Origin: Isoetes taiwanensis
Taxonomy: Eukaryota; Streptophyta; Lycopodiopsida; Isoetales; Isoetaceae
Assembly: GCA_021234155.1 (NCBI GenBank)
Contig: JAJEKV010000009.1
Span: 6,623,546-6,687,545 of the forward strand
Direction of reading: 5' to 3'
DNA length: 64,000 nucleotides
This document shows positions 10,804 through 21,032 of the stretch, one piece after another. Made by a program: the position numbers and the translations under genes. Numbering within the stretch: position 1 is the first letter of the stretch; the number at the start of each line of letters is the position of its first letter. The notes beneath the pieces were generated by a model, which saw nothing but the letters and a program-made list of their open reading frames with translations, did no database searches and was not told the origin of the DNA.

Positions 10804-11275
10804 TAAATTAGGATTACCTATCTGTGATTTGCAAACAAAAATCACGGTAGTGCAGGGTTTGAAGGGGCCCAGGAATCAGTGTGATAAATATGTGGTAGCT
10901 CCTATCCAAATAAGGCAGTATTCAGAAGAAAGAGTTTTGATTATGGCTCCTCTAGGATCTATGGATGTAATATTAGGAATTGAATGGCGAGAACAGTTTG
11001 ATGCCCGATCTAATTACCGGGAAAAGACAGTAACTATAACGGTTGAAGGGCAACGTTTGAAGCTGTGTACAGATTCTACATCTCAAGCTGAACCCCTACT
11101 GACATACTCTGAAGCTAAGAAGTTAATACAGAGTGAAGCTGAATCGTACTTTATTTACTTAGGAAACTTTGATCCGCCATCACGGGTGCCTCCCGAGTTG
11201 TACAGTTTTCTTAGACAATTTGACGATCTCTTCAAGGATGAGGAAACTTTAGATTTACCTCCTCATCGTCCTGGG
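10772..11275 (+). pseudogene. Inner element protease and start of reverse transcriptase linker
   Basis: Continuing in a new frame after the frameshift, the sequence reads KLGLPICDLQTKITVVQG, then a segment ending DVILGIEW, the second conserved block of gypsy retropepsins (xxILGxDW). It then reaches the linker FDDLFKDEETLDLPPHRP that normally leads into the reverse transcriptase. The match stops abruptly at about 11275 where the inverted segment begins. Confidence 0.82.
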
Positions 11276-12763
11276 GGACTCCAGGGAATATCTGTATACT
11301 ATTTCAAAAGGAGTTCTTTGGGTAACTGAGTGCACAGTGTTATTATAAGCAAACTCTAAAAGATAAAGATATTCTTCCCACTGGCTTTGTCTTTCTGCAA
11401 CATAAGCCCTCAACATATCTTCAATAACTCGGTTTACCACCTCAGTCTGGCCATCCGTTTGAGGATGATAAGCAGTGGAAAACTTTAAGGTCGTGCCTAA
11501 GTTTTTCATAAGTCCAGACCAAAATCTACTACAGAATAGAGGATCCCTATCCGATATGATTGCATCTGGCATTCCATGGATTTTAAATATTTCCCTTAAG
11601 AAAATCTTGCTTGCTTATGGCGCAGTCATGCTGGACTTACAGGGAATAAAATGAGCCTGTTTAGACAACCTATCCACCACGGTCCAAATTTGATCATTCT
11701 TGTGGATGGTTTTTGTTAACCCTTGAATAAAATCCATATGCTTCCATAGTTTTTCCGGAATAGGCAAAGGTTGTACTAATCCGGCAGGCTTACCTGTAGA
11801 AGCTTTTATTTGTTGACAAACAAGGCATGCTTCGACATACTTTCTTACATCTCTTTCAAGCTTTGGCCAAAAAAAACATCGTTTAACAGTTGCCAAAGTA
11901 GCTTGAATTCCTCTATGTCTGGAGTATGGAGGTTTATGACATTCCTGTATCACCTTTAATCTATATGCTTGTGTAACACAAGTACGATTTCAGTAGAATA
12001 GTAACCCATTATGGATTCTGTACTCTGCCAAAAGGTCTCTTCCATCTTTTTGTACCTGTGCATAAGGAGTAGCAAAGGAGGGGTCGTTCATTGGTTCCAA
12101 ATCAACAAATTCTACTATAGATAGAGCTTGAATATTTATTTGACTTAATGCATCTGCAACCTGGTTCTCCTTCCCAGGCTTATATTCAAGCTGCATTCCT
12201 TCAAAGTCCTTTATGGTGTCAATGAGCTTTAATTATCGCGCATTGATAATATCCTGCGTTTGTATATGTTTCAAGCTTTGCTGATCAAAACGAGCCACGA
12301 ACTTGGATCTCATAAGATAGTGTCTCCACTTCTTGAGTACATGAACTAATGCAATCAATTCCTTTTCATAGGTACTATACCTTTGTTCCAAGGGTTTGAG
12401 CATTCGGCTGGCATAAGCTAATGGATGTCCATCTTACATAAGTACTGCACCTATAGCATTTCCACTGGCATCGAAACAGACTGTAAAAGGCTTATTCCAA
12501 TCAGGCATTACTAATACCAGTTCAGTTGCCATGTTCCCTTTCAGAATTCGGAAAGCTTCCTCGGCTTCCGAATTCCAAGTAAAGGGGGTATCCTTCTTTA
12601 AAAACCTACTAAGAGGAAGGGTTACTTTTGCAAAGTCCTTCACGAATCTTCGATAGTAACTGCATAACTGCACAAAAGAATGTAAATCCTTGAGATTCTC
12701 AGGTCGAGGCCAATCAATGATAACCCTAATCTTTTCGGGATCCATCCATATGCCTTCCTTAAA
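11276..12763 (-). pseudogene. Inverted pol segment: RNase H and integrase of inner element
   Basis: Read on the minus strand from 12763 to 11276. First comes the end of reverse transcriptase and RNase H (WPRPENLKDLHSFVQLCSYY, FDASGNAIGAVLM), then the RNase H tail EYKPGKENQVADALSQ, then the integrase HHCC zinc region (CLVCQQIKAS), the catalytic core with TVVDRLSKQAHFIP, ISDRDPLFCSRFW and HPQTDGQTEVVNR (D, D, E residues). Several frameshifts separate the blocks. The segment ends near EIVYRYS at the inversion breakpoint. Order is correct on the minus strand, so this is one inversion and not scattered fragments. Confidence 0.88.
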
Positions 12764-12777
12764 CAAGGTTGTGTATT

Positions 12778-12805
12778 AAATGGGAGTGTTGCAGCACTCC
12801 CATTT
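12778..12805. repeat. Perfect hairpin at transposon left end
   Basis: AAATGGGAGTG and CACTCCCATTT form an 11 bp inverted repeat around a 6-base loop, starting inside the terminal inverted repeat. It could be a transposase-binding or end-recognition structure; that role is inference. Confidence 0.8.
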
Positions 12806-12837
12806 GAAAATTCCCTTCTAAAAAATATATAAATCAT

Positions 12838-13041
12838 TTGAAATGGCCCTTTTAGGGGTTAAGTCCATAAAACCATGATGATTACTATTTAATATGTGCT
12901 ATTTTAGCTAAATTTTATTTTTCTTACCATCGGGACAACATATCAACAACTTGAAATAGCACTTTTAGGGGTTAATTTAAAATCATCATGATGATTACGA
13001 TAATATATATGCTATTTTAGTTGCATTTATTTTTTTGTCCC
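12838..13041. repeat. Tandem duplication, unit about 113 bp
   Basis: Copies begin at 12838 and 12951, each starting TTGAAAT followed by CTTTTAGGGGTTAA and sharing ATGATGATTAC and GCTATTTTAG. They differ at many positions, so the duplication is old. It lies in the subterminal region of the hAT-like element. Confidence 0.8.
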
Positions 13042-13045
13042 AAGG

Positions 13046-13750
13046 TCATTGTGAACACACAAAAAGAAAAGGTGGAATTTGTAATAGTTAAACTACAAAC
13101 ATTGATATTAAAATTGCAAGGTGTGATAAAACAAAAAATACGAGGTGAAAAGTTTTTGTAACTATTATAACCATTGCAATTCTTACAGAGTCCAAACAAA
13201 AATCAGGCCCTATTGTAGAGGAAGAAAACTTTCAATTGTTTTCTAAGATTACTCCCATAAATCCAAGTCCCATAAATCGGAAATATAACCAAGAAAGAAT
13301 TAAAGTATGAAATTGGATATGTTATGTTGGAAATTGTGGCAGATAGAGTCACAAGTCTCTTCACATGTCCCTTCACGGACAAAGGTATAATTGGGTTAGA
13401 AACATCAATGCAGCTTGTCTTGAATACATGAAGCCTAAGCATTGAACAAGTCAAGTTATGATGTACTTGTAACGATATAATATAAAGAAGCTTATAACTT
13501 CGCCAAGAAATCTGTATGAGTATCACAACAACAGTAGATTGTTTATAGTAGACTTGTAAAAGCCTTCTTGCTATAATAAGTAGCAAGAACCATCCCTATG
13601 TATCATAAATTTTGTGAAAATTTCCCAGTGTGATTTTACTACTCAAAGGATTTTTCTGGAAACCATCACCTAGTGCAGCTTTTGCAAGGTCTTTTAAGAA
13701 AAGGTTTCTCTGCTCTTTCACTATGGTATGTACAGCCCACTTCAGAAGCC
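13046..13750. other. Transposon interior, nothing recognised
   Basis: AT-rich sequence between the tandem repeat and the captured gene pieces. Open frames here are short and show no motif. Confidence 0.4.
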
Positions 13751-13753
13751 TGT

Positions 13754-14701
13754 CTAAGGTGCCCAACAAAGCCAGGTGTTAAAATTCCTGAAGCAATCCT
13801 TCACCTCTGCATCAGAGACCAAGCCTCTTGATTTCAAGACATTCCAATTACTCTGGAGCAGAACACAACCTGATTTCACTTCACCTTGAGAAACATAGAC
13901 ATTAAATCTGAAAGGCAAAATTAAGGAAATCTCATTATGTGCAACCATTTATAGTAGAGAAGAGATTGATACTCACGGATTGAAGGATATATAGAGCCTC
14001 TGACCAAAAACCATGGCACTGCATTGCCGACACTATCAACATATTACATTATCAGAGGGACAATTTCATATTTCGTTCACCACATGATAGACATAGCTGC
14101 AAAGTGAACTTCCACGATTTTTTCATCTTTGTGCATGATTAACAAACTCATTTTTTCTTTGTTAACAAGCCCAGAATGGAGCATACCTGGTTCATATGAA
14201 GGACCAAACTGAAGTTATAAAAGAAAAATCTGGCTCTAAATTGAACATCCGACCAGTTTAATGCATCGCCTGCATGAACAAGAACTGCAATAAGAAACTA
14301 TCTTGAAGAACTAGAATACGAAACTAGAATAAGATACTACTCTGAAGAACTGGAATAAGAAACTACCTTGAAGAACTGGCTTCCTTTGGGAGCCAAATCC
14401 GTTTGGAAAATCATGCCCTATTCTGCCGTCAAAAATCAAGCAAAAATGCTCACAAAAATCTTTCCCGTCAAAAATCGGGAAGATTCAAGCAGAAAGAAGA
14501 GGCAAGCAGAGATTCGAAACCCTAAAGGCAGAGGAATGAGAAATATCAAAACATATTTTACCTGTGCAGATCAATATACGTGCTACGGGACTGCTTCGAA
14601 AAATTACAGACTCTTTTGATATTCTCCAGCTTGTAAGAGATGCAGACAAGAAAGATCTGGAGACAAAAAATATCTTCAGAGATGGGAAAACCACCGGCCA
14701 T
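13754..14701 (-). pseudogene. Captured multi-exon gene fragment inside hAT-like element
   Basis: On the minus strand several blocks look like exons with plant-type splice signals. Block at 14562-14701: starts ATG, reads GGFPISEDIFCLQIFL and KRVCNFSKQSR, vaguely F-box-like, donor GTAAAA. Block from 14367 up to about 14440: RIGHDFPNGFGSQRKPVLQ, donor GTAGTT. Block 14187-14269: DALNWSDVQFRARFFFYNFS, acceptor and donor (GTATGC) present. Block 13977-14018: donor GTGAGT. Block 13754-13907: preceded by TTTTGCCTTTCAG, reads NVYVSQGEVKSGCVLLQSNW. The last two junctions do not stay in frame, so the copy has probably decayed. I could not name the donor gene. Confidence 0.55.
14272..14366. repeat. Short tandem repeats in captured intron
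   Basis: About four imperfect copies of a unit like GAAGAACTGGAATAAGAAAC fill the intron-like interval between two exon-like blocks. The last copy overlaps the donor site of the upstream block. Confidence 0.7.
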
Positions 14702-14908
14702 ATGTGAAAATCACAGGCAGAAACCTTTGTCCCATAACCAAATCCCAGGCAAAATGGCAAAAACGAAATTTGAAGGCCTTGTGCCAGCGCCATGGCTCAA
14801 CCTGTAGCCAACACCAATGCCAAGGCCGTAGCCACTTTGAAATGGTCGCCAGAGGTCTCCAAAGAAAGATCGCCTCGAGCAAAAGCAGAAAAAAAAAAAC
14901 ATCAAAAC

Positions 14909-15459
14909 CTATTCCGGAATACAAAGTGTATTCCGGAATACATTTCCCTCTTATGATTTGGAACCAAGATCCAGTATCCCTGGTCTTATAAATAAAAAAA
15001 TCAAAAATCCCTTTATTATTTAAAACCATGACCCTGTATCCACACAAAACAAATAATAATATTGAAAGGCCATCAAAATAATTTGAAAATGCCAAAAAAT
15101 CTAGCTGTTCTTGGTTTATTTTTTCCTTTCGCTAATCCCTTCATTATCTAGAATAATGTTCTTGTATTCCCATATAAAAAAACAAATAAAATCGCAAGAT
15201 CATTCAAATCAACTGAAACAAAAAAAAATTGCAAGGTCATTGAAAATGCCGTAAACTCGGAAACCTAGAAAATTGCAAGATCAATGTTGAGTCTCAAAAA
15301 ATTGTACAGCAAAAGTGTATTCCGGAATACACTTTGGATTTCGAGCAAAACCAAAAGTGTATTCTGGAATACACTTTGACTTTTAAAAAAAGCAAAAGTG
15401 TATTCCGGAATACACTTCTGTTATCCTCGAATAGCAAAAGTGTATTCGGGAATATAATT
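14909..15459. repeat. Array of palindromes with core TATTCCGGAATA
   Basis: Six copies of a palindrome centred on TTCCGGAA lie at about 14909, 14926, 15312, 15353, 15394 and 15436. The copy at 15312-15335 is perfectly palindromic over 24 bases around GTGTATTCCGGAATACAC. Two copies carry one or two changes. All are near the right end of the hAT-like element, where hAT transposases often bind repeated subterminal motifs, though such motifs are usually not palindromic. Confidence 0.85.
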
Positions 15460-15829
15460 TTGGAACTTTGAAATATTATATCATTAAAAAAAATAACTCA
15501 TTATAACCTAAAAGTACCTTTTCTGGAATACAATCCAAGCTAACAAAATGTTGTGTAGGGCGTACACTTAAATTAGATGTTTTCTCTAAAAACACACTTC
15601 AGGTAAATTCTAACTGTTAGGAAAAGTGTCACTTTGACATAGTCAATTTTCTCTTTGCATAAAAAAATGAGTGATTTTGGGGGGGTCAAAATGCAATTTT
15701 ATGACCAAAATAAATTTTTTACCTCATTTTAGCTCTTTTTTTGGAAAAAAAAAGGAATCTTTGAGGAATATTCCTTTTGCTCCCGTTTTGATGATTTGCT
15801 CCCGTTTAATACGCAACCTTGTTCTTAGA

Positions 15830-16425
15830 TATAATATGACCCAAGTATCCAACTTCTTGCATAAAGAACCTGCTTTTTGACTCATTAACAAACAGCTTGT
15901 TTATGCTCCTCAATAGTTCTACTACATATAAGTATGTCATCAAAGAAGACTACAACACTCTTCCCTAATACGGGTGCTAGGACTCTCCCCATGAGTCGGC
16001 AGAAGGTTGCCGGAGCATTGGTCAGACCAAAAGGCATTACGTGAAACTCATAGTGTCCAAAAGTTGTTCTGAACGCTGTCTTACCAATGTCCTCTTCCTT
16101 AATTCGGATTTGATGATATCCTGATTTCAAATCAATTTTGCTAAATATGCAGGCACCTCGTAATTCATCAAATAAATCGTCAGCCCTGGGTACTGGAAAT
16201 TTATCCTTAACAGTCAGCTTATTGAGAGCTCTATAGTCTACGCACATCCGATATCCCTTATCTTTCTTTTTGATTAGAATGATGGGTGCGCCAAAAGGTG
16301 AACAGCTTGGCCGTATTAACTGTCAATCTAACATCTCTGTTATCTGTTTTTCAAGCTCTAATTTCTCAAAATGACTGACTCGATAAGGTGCCCTGTTTGG
16401 AGGTTTGGCATTTTCTTGTAACTGT
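15830..16425 (-). pseudogene. Inverted reverse transcriptase of inner element
   Basis: Read on the minus strand from the inversion breakpoint at about 16425: QLQENAKPPNRAPYRVSHFE, then [40 protein letters not shown] (catalytic aspartate), [14 protein letters not shown], and [14 protein letters not shown], where FFDD is the catalytic box. It then reads [20 protein letters not shown] and stops at the hAT insertion, continuing on the far side at 12763. One or two stops are present. Confidence 0.9.
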
Positions 16426-16968
16426 ATTGGAGAAGTACCTGCTTCCGATGAAGCCGCTACAGATTTTGCAGATATCTTACGGGAGGTAAAGGCACAAATC
16501 CAGAAAAGCCAGGAAATGATGGCTTCCAAGCTTGCGAAGAAACGAAAAAAGGTTGTTTACAAAAAAGATCAATGGGTTTGGATTCATCTTCTCAAAAAGC
16601 ATCTGCGAAAGATGGGTAATCAGTATATAAAACTGGCACCTAGGTATTATGGTCCATTCCAAGTTGATGGCAAAGTCGGTGAGAATGCTTATCGTTTACA
16701 TTTATATGGGAAATGGACTAACTTGCACCCAGTTTTTAACGTGGGAATACTGAAACCCTATAAGGGAAGTGAAATTTCTCCTGAGATTTTGCAGAGAATG
16801 GAACAATTAGAACTTTCCAATATCAAGGGTGACGAAGAAGTGCTGGAACCGGAGAAAATTTTAACACACCAGGATAAGGAGACTAGGAGTTCCTCCTATC
16901 GAAGGTATCTACTGAATTTAAATTTCATTCGTCCACTGATGTGGTATGGTATTCTAAGATTCAATTAA
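16426..16968 (+). pseudogene. Inner element integrase C-terminal part
   Basis: Plus strand again after the right breakpoint. It reads EVPASDEAATDFADILREVK and YKKDQWVWIHLLKKHLRKMG, then LAPRYYGPFQVDGKVGENAY and LHPVFNVGILKPYKG, the GPY/F-type module of gypsy integrases. A tail to 16968 ends in ILTHQDKETRS, where a chromodomain would start. It is continuous with the core that now lies inverted at 11276, so the breakpoint lies between the core and this module. Confidence 0.87.
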
Positions 16969-17329
16969 AAGAATACGGTTCCTTGGTGGACGAATACAAA
17001 AGAACTTTGCAAGAATAATGAGCAAAGTTCAAGACCTTCAAACTTTATATTTGGAATTCCTTGTTAATAAAATATCTAGATATTAATATGCATTAAATTG
17101 CTAAATTCTTTACTAACGATTGTAAAGATATTAAGTCCTCTAACTGACTTGAGGCCATCCCTAGCTGAAAAAGGGACGAAAGCCCTCTAATGGAATTGAG
17201 GCCATTTCTAACTGAATTGAAATGAGAAATCTATGACCTCTAAAGGAACTGGGGCTATAGAGTTGAATATCCTTAAAAGAAATAGGATAAACGATTTTTC
17301 CCTCGAGGTTAACGCGGACATTTAACCTC

Positions 17330-17342
17330 GGGAAGGGAAGAA
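17330..17342 (+). promoter_or_regulatory. Polypurine tract, inner element
   Basis: GGGAAGGGAAGAA abuts the 3' LTR and would prime plus-strand DNA synthesis. Confidence 0.85.
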
Positions 17343-17982
17343 TGCCGGCTTGGGGGAGCGGCTCAGGCAAAATGCAACCGGAGTTAGAAGTTTAAAGGCT
17401 AGTAATTAATTATTAAGGGTAGTTTATTGTATGATATTAGATGGGTAGCTTAGATTAATGTTTTAGAGAACCAATGGTTCAATTTAAGAGTTAAAATTGA
17501 CGTGGCTGATAACGGGTCGCGAACCCTTCAGCCGTTTCTGATCAAAAACATATCAGAGCTTAAGAAAGCTTCCGAAACTTGGAAGAAAGGCCAGATTCGG
17601 CACTGTAAAAGGTCGGAATCCAGATATTCCTGGTCGATCTGCTGTTAATAATAATCATTCACCTTTTGATAGATATTTTTGTATCAGAAAAAAGCATTCC
17701 GGAAATAGGTCATTCCAGCCTATAAAAACAACTGTTTTTCCTTTGTTCTAACTCAGACAGACCCTGTTGAGCATTATAAGAAACCCTCTGCCTTGCCTTG
17801 ATCTGCGGTGGACGAGTTTGCCCTTAGTGTTTAGATTTCTGATTGCGTTTTGGAAAGCAGGATAACGAGTTCCTGTTACAAAGCTTGAGCCCGGTTGGGT
17901 GGATAAAACCTTCTAAAGATTGAAGTGTGACCTTTCATTAGATTTAGTTGTGTTGAATTGTAAAGATTACCTTATTGTATCA
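17343..17982 (+). repeat. 3' LTR of inner gypsy element
   Basis: 640 bp, same length as the 5' LTR, beginning TGCCGGCTTG and ending TTGTATCA. The right flank TCCGTGGTG is outer gag sequence. Confidence 0.93.
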
Positions 17983-18682
17983 TCCGTGGTGTTTTGAATC
18001 AGATCAGGCTTGTAATCCAGCTCCACCCTCAGAGATATTCCACGGCCCAGGAACAAGTTGGGCTGATTGGTTCTCCCCTCACAGGGTCAGCTCTAAGTTG
18101 GTTTGCTCCTTTATTGGAGAAAAGAGCCCTAGAGTTGCAAGATTTTGCTGCTTTCACTGTAGAGAGCAAGGCATGCTTTGGAGACACCGATCGTCAGTGC
18201 ACAGCAGTCATAAAACTTTGCAATCTAAGGCAAGGCTCTCGCCCAGCTTTAGTATATGCATCAGAATTTCATTAAATTGCGGTAGATACTGCCTGGGATG
18301 ATGAAGGGGGTTATGTGAGGATGTGTTGTCTATGGAGGACCCTCAGACTTTGGAAGAAGCCATCAGATTTGCAGTTCGATGTGATAATCTGCTCTTCGAA
18401 CGTAAGCAAGAGAACGCCTTCCTCGGTCTCATCTGTAGAATCAGCAAGTTCGGATCTGAACCTATGCAGATTGATCGGGCAGCTCAAGGACCTTTATCTG
18501 CCGCCGAGAAGCAGCGTCAGAGAGAGGCTAATCTTTGCCTCTACTGTGGAGGAACTGGACATATTGCTCGTGGATGCCCTGTGAAACGCTCAAATCAGTC
18601 GGAAAACTTCAGGGGCGGTCCCAGTAATATGAGTCTCTCGTCGGCTGGCCGCCTTTTCTCAGACTTCTTCCACACTTCTTGA
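17983..18682 (+). pseudogene. Outer gag, C-terminal part with zinc knuckle
   Basis: Resumes the capsid domain: GVLNQIRLVIQLHPQRYSTA, then GSALSWFAPLLEKRALELQ and LRQGSRPALVYASEF, followed by a stop and a frameshift. The next frame reads MEDPQTLEEAIRFAVRCDN and a zinc knuckle CLYCGGTGHIARGC (CX2CX4HX4C intact). This gag type is shared with Tf1/Tcn1-like chromoviruses by general pattern; I had no alignment. Confidence 0.85.
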
Positions 18683-19433
18683 CATGTTTATTTCGTCGGA
18701 TAAGGTCAGCAAGACATTCTTTATCTCTATCATTGAAATTAGAGGTTGGAAGATTGGAATCGCTGGCGCAACTCGATTGTAGTGCAAATACTTGTTTTAT
18801 GGATAGTGTGTTTATGGATAGTGGTAGAAGCAAGGTTGAGCAACCCGGTTCCGTCGAAATGATTGATGGACAGGAGATCTCCTTGGGTGCAGTCACAGAA
18901 TGTACTGCGCCTCTTCAGGTTTTGCTCGAGGGAGTTTCTTGTAGTATCTCCTTCAATCTCATCGTTAGCCCACATGCCCCAGTTCATTTGCAATTCAGGT
19001 CTCTACACCTACATCGACTGCGATCCGTGCAGTATCGTGGGCCCCTGATTCCATCCTTGATGTTCCTGTTTCTGCTCCATGTTCTGATTCGATTATTGCC
19101 TCTGCTCCAGTTCATGCCCCAGATTCTGACCATATTCTCGATGATATCCCAACTCCAGCTCCAGTTTCTGCTCTTGCTCCTGTTTCAGTTCTTGCTTTTG
19201 CTCTTGCTCCAGTCCCTGCTCCAGTTTTTGTTCTAGTTGCTCCTGCTCCTGTTCCTGTTCCTATTCCTGTTCCTACTCATGTTCTTGTTTCTGCTCCTGC
19301 TTCTGTAGAGGCTTTTTCATGCCCTCAGTTTCGTATCTCAAAGACCTCTCTTTGGGAATTCGTTAAATCTGGAAAGCAAGATCCAAGTTCAGTATTTGCA
19401 ATCCAAGTTCACCCATCGGCTAGCTCGGCACCA
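18683..19433 (+). pseudogene. Degenerate protease region and Pro/Ala/Val repeat
   Basis: A protease-like segment (LDCSANTCFMDSVF, where the active-site DSG is replaced, and VEMIDGQEI) has decayed. From about 19050 to 19315 the DNA is a degenerate hexanucleotide-type repeat (CCTGTTCCTGCT variants) that would encode Pro-Val-Pro-Ala runs. It links to the reverse transcriptase part. Confidence 0.6.
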
Positions 19434-20868
19434 GTGAAGTCTGCTCCAATGCTCTCAGATAAATACGGCGACTTCTCTGATGTTTTTGACAAAGTCAAGG
19501 CCAGCAAGCTCCCAGAGCATCGTCCATATGATTGTCCTATTGATTTGCAGCCCGAGACAATGCTGCCATATGGTCCGATATATGGTCTATCTCCTGCTGA
19601 GTTGAAGGTTTTTGGGGGATTATATTTAAGAGAATCTAGCCACTGGTTTCATTCGACATTTTCAGTCCCCTGCTGGAGCACATATCTTCTTCGTCAAAAA
19701 GAAGGATGATTCGCTGCATCTGGTCATTAATTGTTGTGGCCTCAATAAAATCACAGTACCGAATCGGTATCCGCTTCCTCTGATCCCAGAGTTGTTGGAG
19801 CAACTCCAAGGTGTGCATTATTTTATGAAGATTGATCTTCGGGGTGCCTACAATCTTATTAGGATCCGGGAGGGTGATGAGTGGAAAATAGTTTTTCGTA
19901 CTCGGTATGGCCATTTTGAGTACACATTTATGCCGTTTGGACTTACCAATGCTCCAGCAGTATTTCAGCATATGGCCAATGATGTCTTTTGAGAGTTCTT
20001 AGACACTTTTGTTATCATCTATCTGGATGATATTCTTATTTATTCTAAGACTCTCAAAGAACATGAGAGGCATGTTCGACAGATCTTTCAGAAGCTTCGT
20101 GAGCACGGGTTATATGACAAACTTGAGAAGTGTCAGTTTGAGCAGGATAATCTGGAGTTCCTTGGCTATCATATCACTCCACATGAAGTCTCTATGGATC
20201 CCCAAACGGTCAGCATTGTTTTGGAGTGGCAAACACCTTCATCCGTTCGAGATGTTAAGTGTTTTCTTGGGTTTGACAATTTCTATCGGCGTTTCATTCG
20301 GGATTATTCAGAGACTGCCCTTTCTTTGACACGCCTCATGGTTAAGGATATGCCATTTGAATGGAGTGTAGAAGCAGAATCTGCTTTCGTTACTCTGAAG
20401 CATGCTTTTACCACGGCATCAGTTATTGCTCATGCAGATCCTTTGCGCCCATATATCGTCGAAGCAGATGCTTCTGATTTTGCACTTGGTGGGATCCTGT
20501 CACAGGAGGGGGATGACCATGAATTGCATCAAATCGCCTATCACTCACGGACGTTTCAGGCTGCTGAAATCAACTATCCCATTTATGACAAGGAGTTATT
20601 GGCGATAGTGGATTCTTTCGAGGAGTGGAGACGTTTCCTGGAGAGATCTCCTTATAAGGTTACAGTCTATATAGATCATCAAAATCTAGACTATTTTTAG
20701 TCTGCTCGAGTGCTCAACCGTCGCCAGGACCGGTAGCATACTCAAGTATTATCGCATATTGATTTCGTGATCAAGTACCATCCTGGATCCCTCCAAGGGA
20801 AGTCTGATGCCTTGTCTCGACGCTCTTACCTTGAGCCCAAGCTAGGTGATCCTGCATTTGACCAGTAA
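19434..20868 (+). pseudogene. Outer reverse transcriptase and RNase H
   Basis: Blocks in order: [56 protein letters not shown] (catalytic aspartate); [14 protein letters not shown]; a TGA stop at 19990; YLDDILIYSKT with the catalytic box at 20020-20031; EFLGYHITPHEVSMDPQ; LGFDNFYRRFIRDYSETA; RNase H with VEADASDFALGGILSQ and YDKELLAIVDSFEEWR; a TAG at 20698; then KYHPGSLQGKSDALSRR. At least three stops and frameshifts inactivate it. Confidence 0.92.
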
Positions 20869-21032
20869 TCACAGGTTATTCTAGGGCCTGATTGGTTCCA
20901 GCTTATGGCTCTCACATCTGGCTAATGCTCCTAATAAAAATGTGGAGTTTCACCGACATTACTCGGACAAGTCAAGTTTGAGTACTCCGGCCCTAGCTCC
21001 AAGGACTCGTCACCGTCGTAGGAGGGGGATGG
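20869..21032 (+). other. Integrase deletion scar and polypurine tract
   Basis: Only about 160 bp separate the RNase H linker from the 3' LTR, where about 1.5-2 kb of integrase and chromodomain would be expected. The sequence ends with a basic-tail-like SSLSTPALAPRTRHRRRRG and the polypurine tract AGGAGGGGGATGG at 21020-21032. Confidence 0.75.

Larger units (their letters stand above)
12764..15821. mobile_element. hAT-like DNA transposon, non-autonomous, gene-carrying
   Basis: Left end CAAGGTTGTGTATTAAATGG and right end CCGTTTAATACGCAACCTTG (15802-15821) are inverted repeats. Flanks are TCCTTAAA (12756-12763) and TTCTTAGA (15822-15829), an 8 bp target duplication with two mismatches. Removing the element and one duplicate rejoins the reverse transcriptase reading GHIISKEG across the site, which confirms the ends. 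An 8 bp duplication fits the hAT superfamily. No transposase is visible. Inside are a tandem repeat, exon-like gene pieces on the minus strand and palindromes near the right end. Confidence 0.85.
8777..17982 (+). mobile_element. Inner Ty3/gypsy element with internal inversion
   Basis: Two 640 bp LTRs (8777-9416 and 17343-17982) differ at roughly 18-20 positions by eye. A primer site TGGTATCAGAGCC (initiator-Met tRNA type) is at 9421 and a polypurine tract GGGAAGGGAAGAA at 17330. Gag and protease are on the plus strand at the left, and the integrase C-terminus on the plus strand at the right. Reverse transcriptase, RNase H and the integrase core between about 11280 and 16430 read on the minus strand. 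A hAT-like transposon lies inside the inverted part. The element sits within the gag of the outer element, so it inserted later. Confidence 0.93.
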
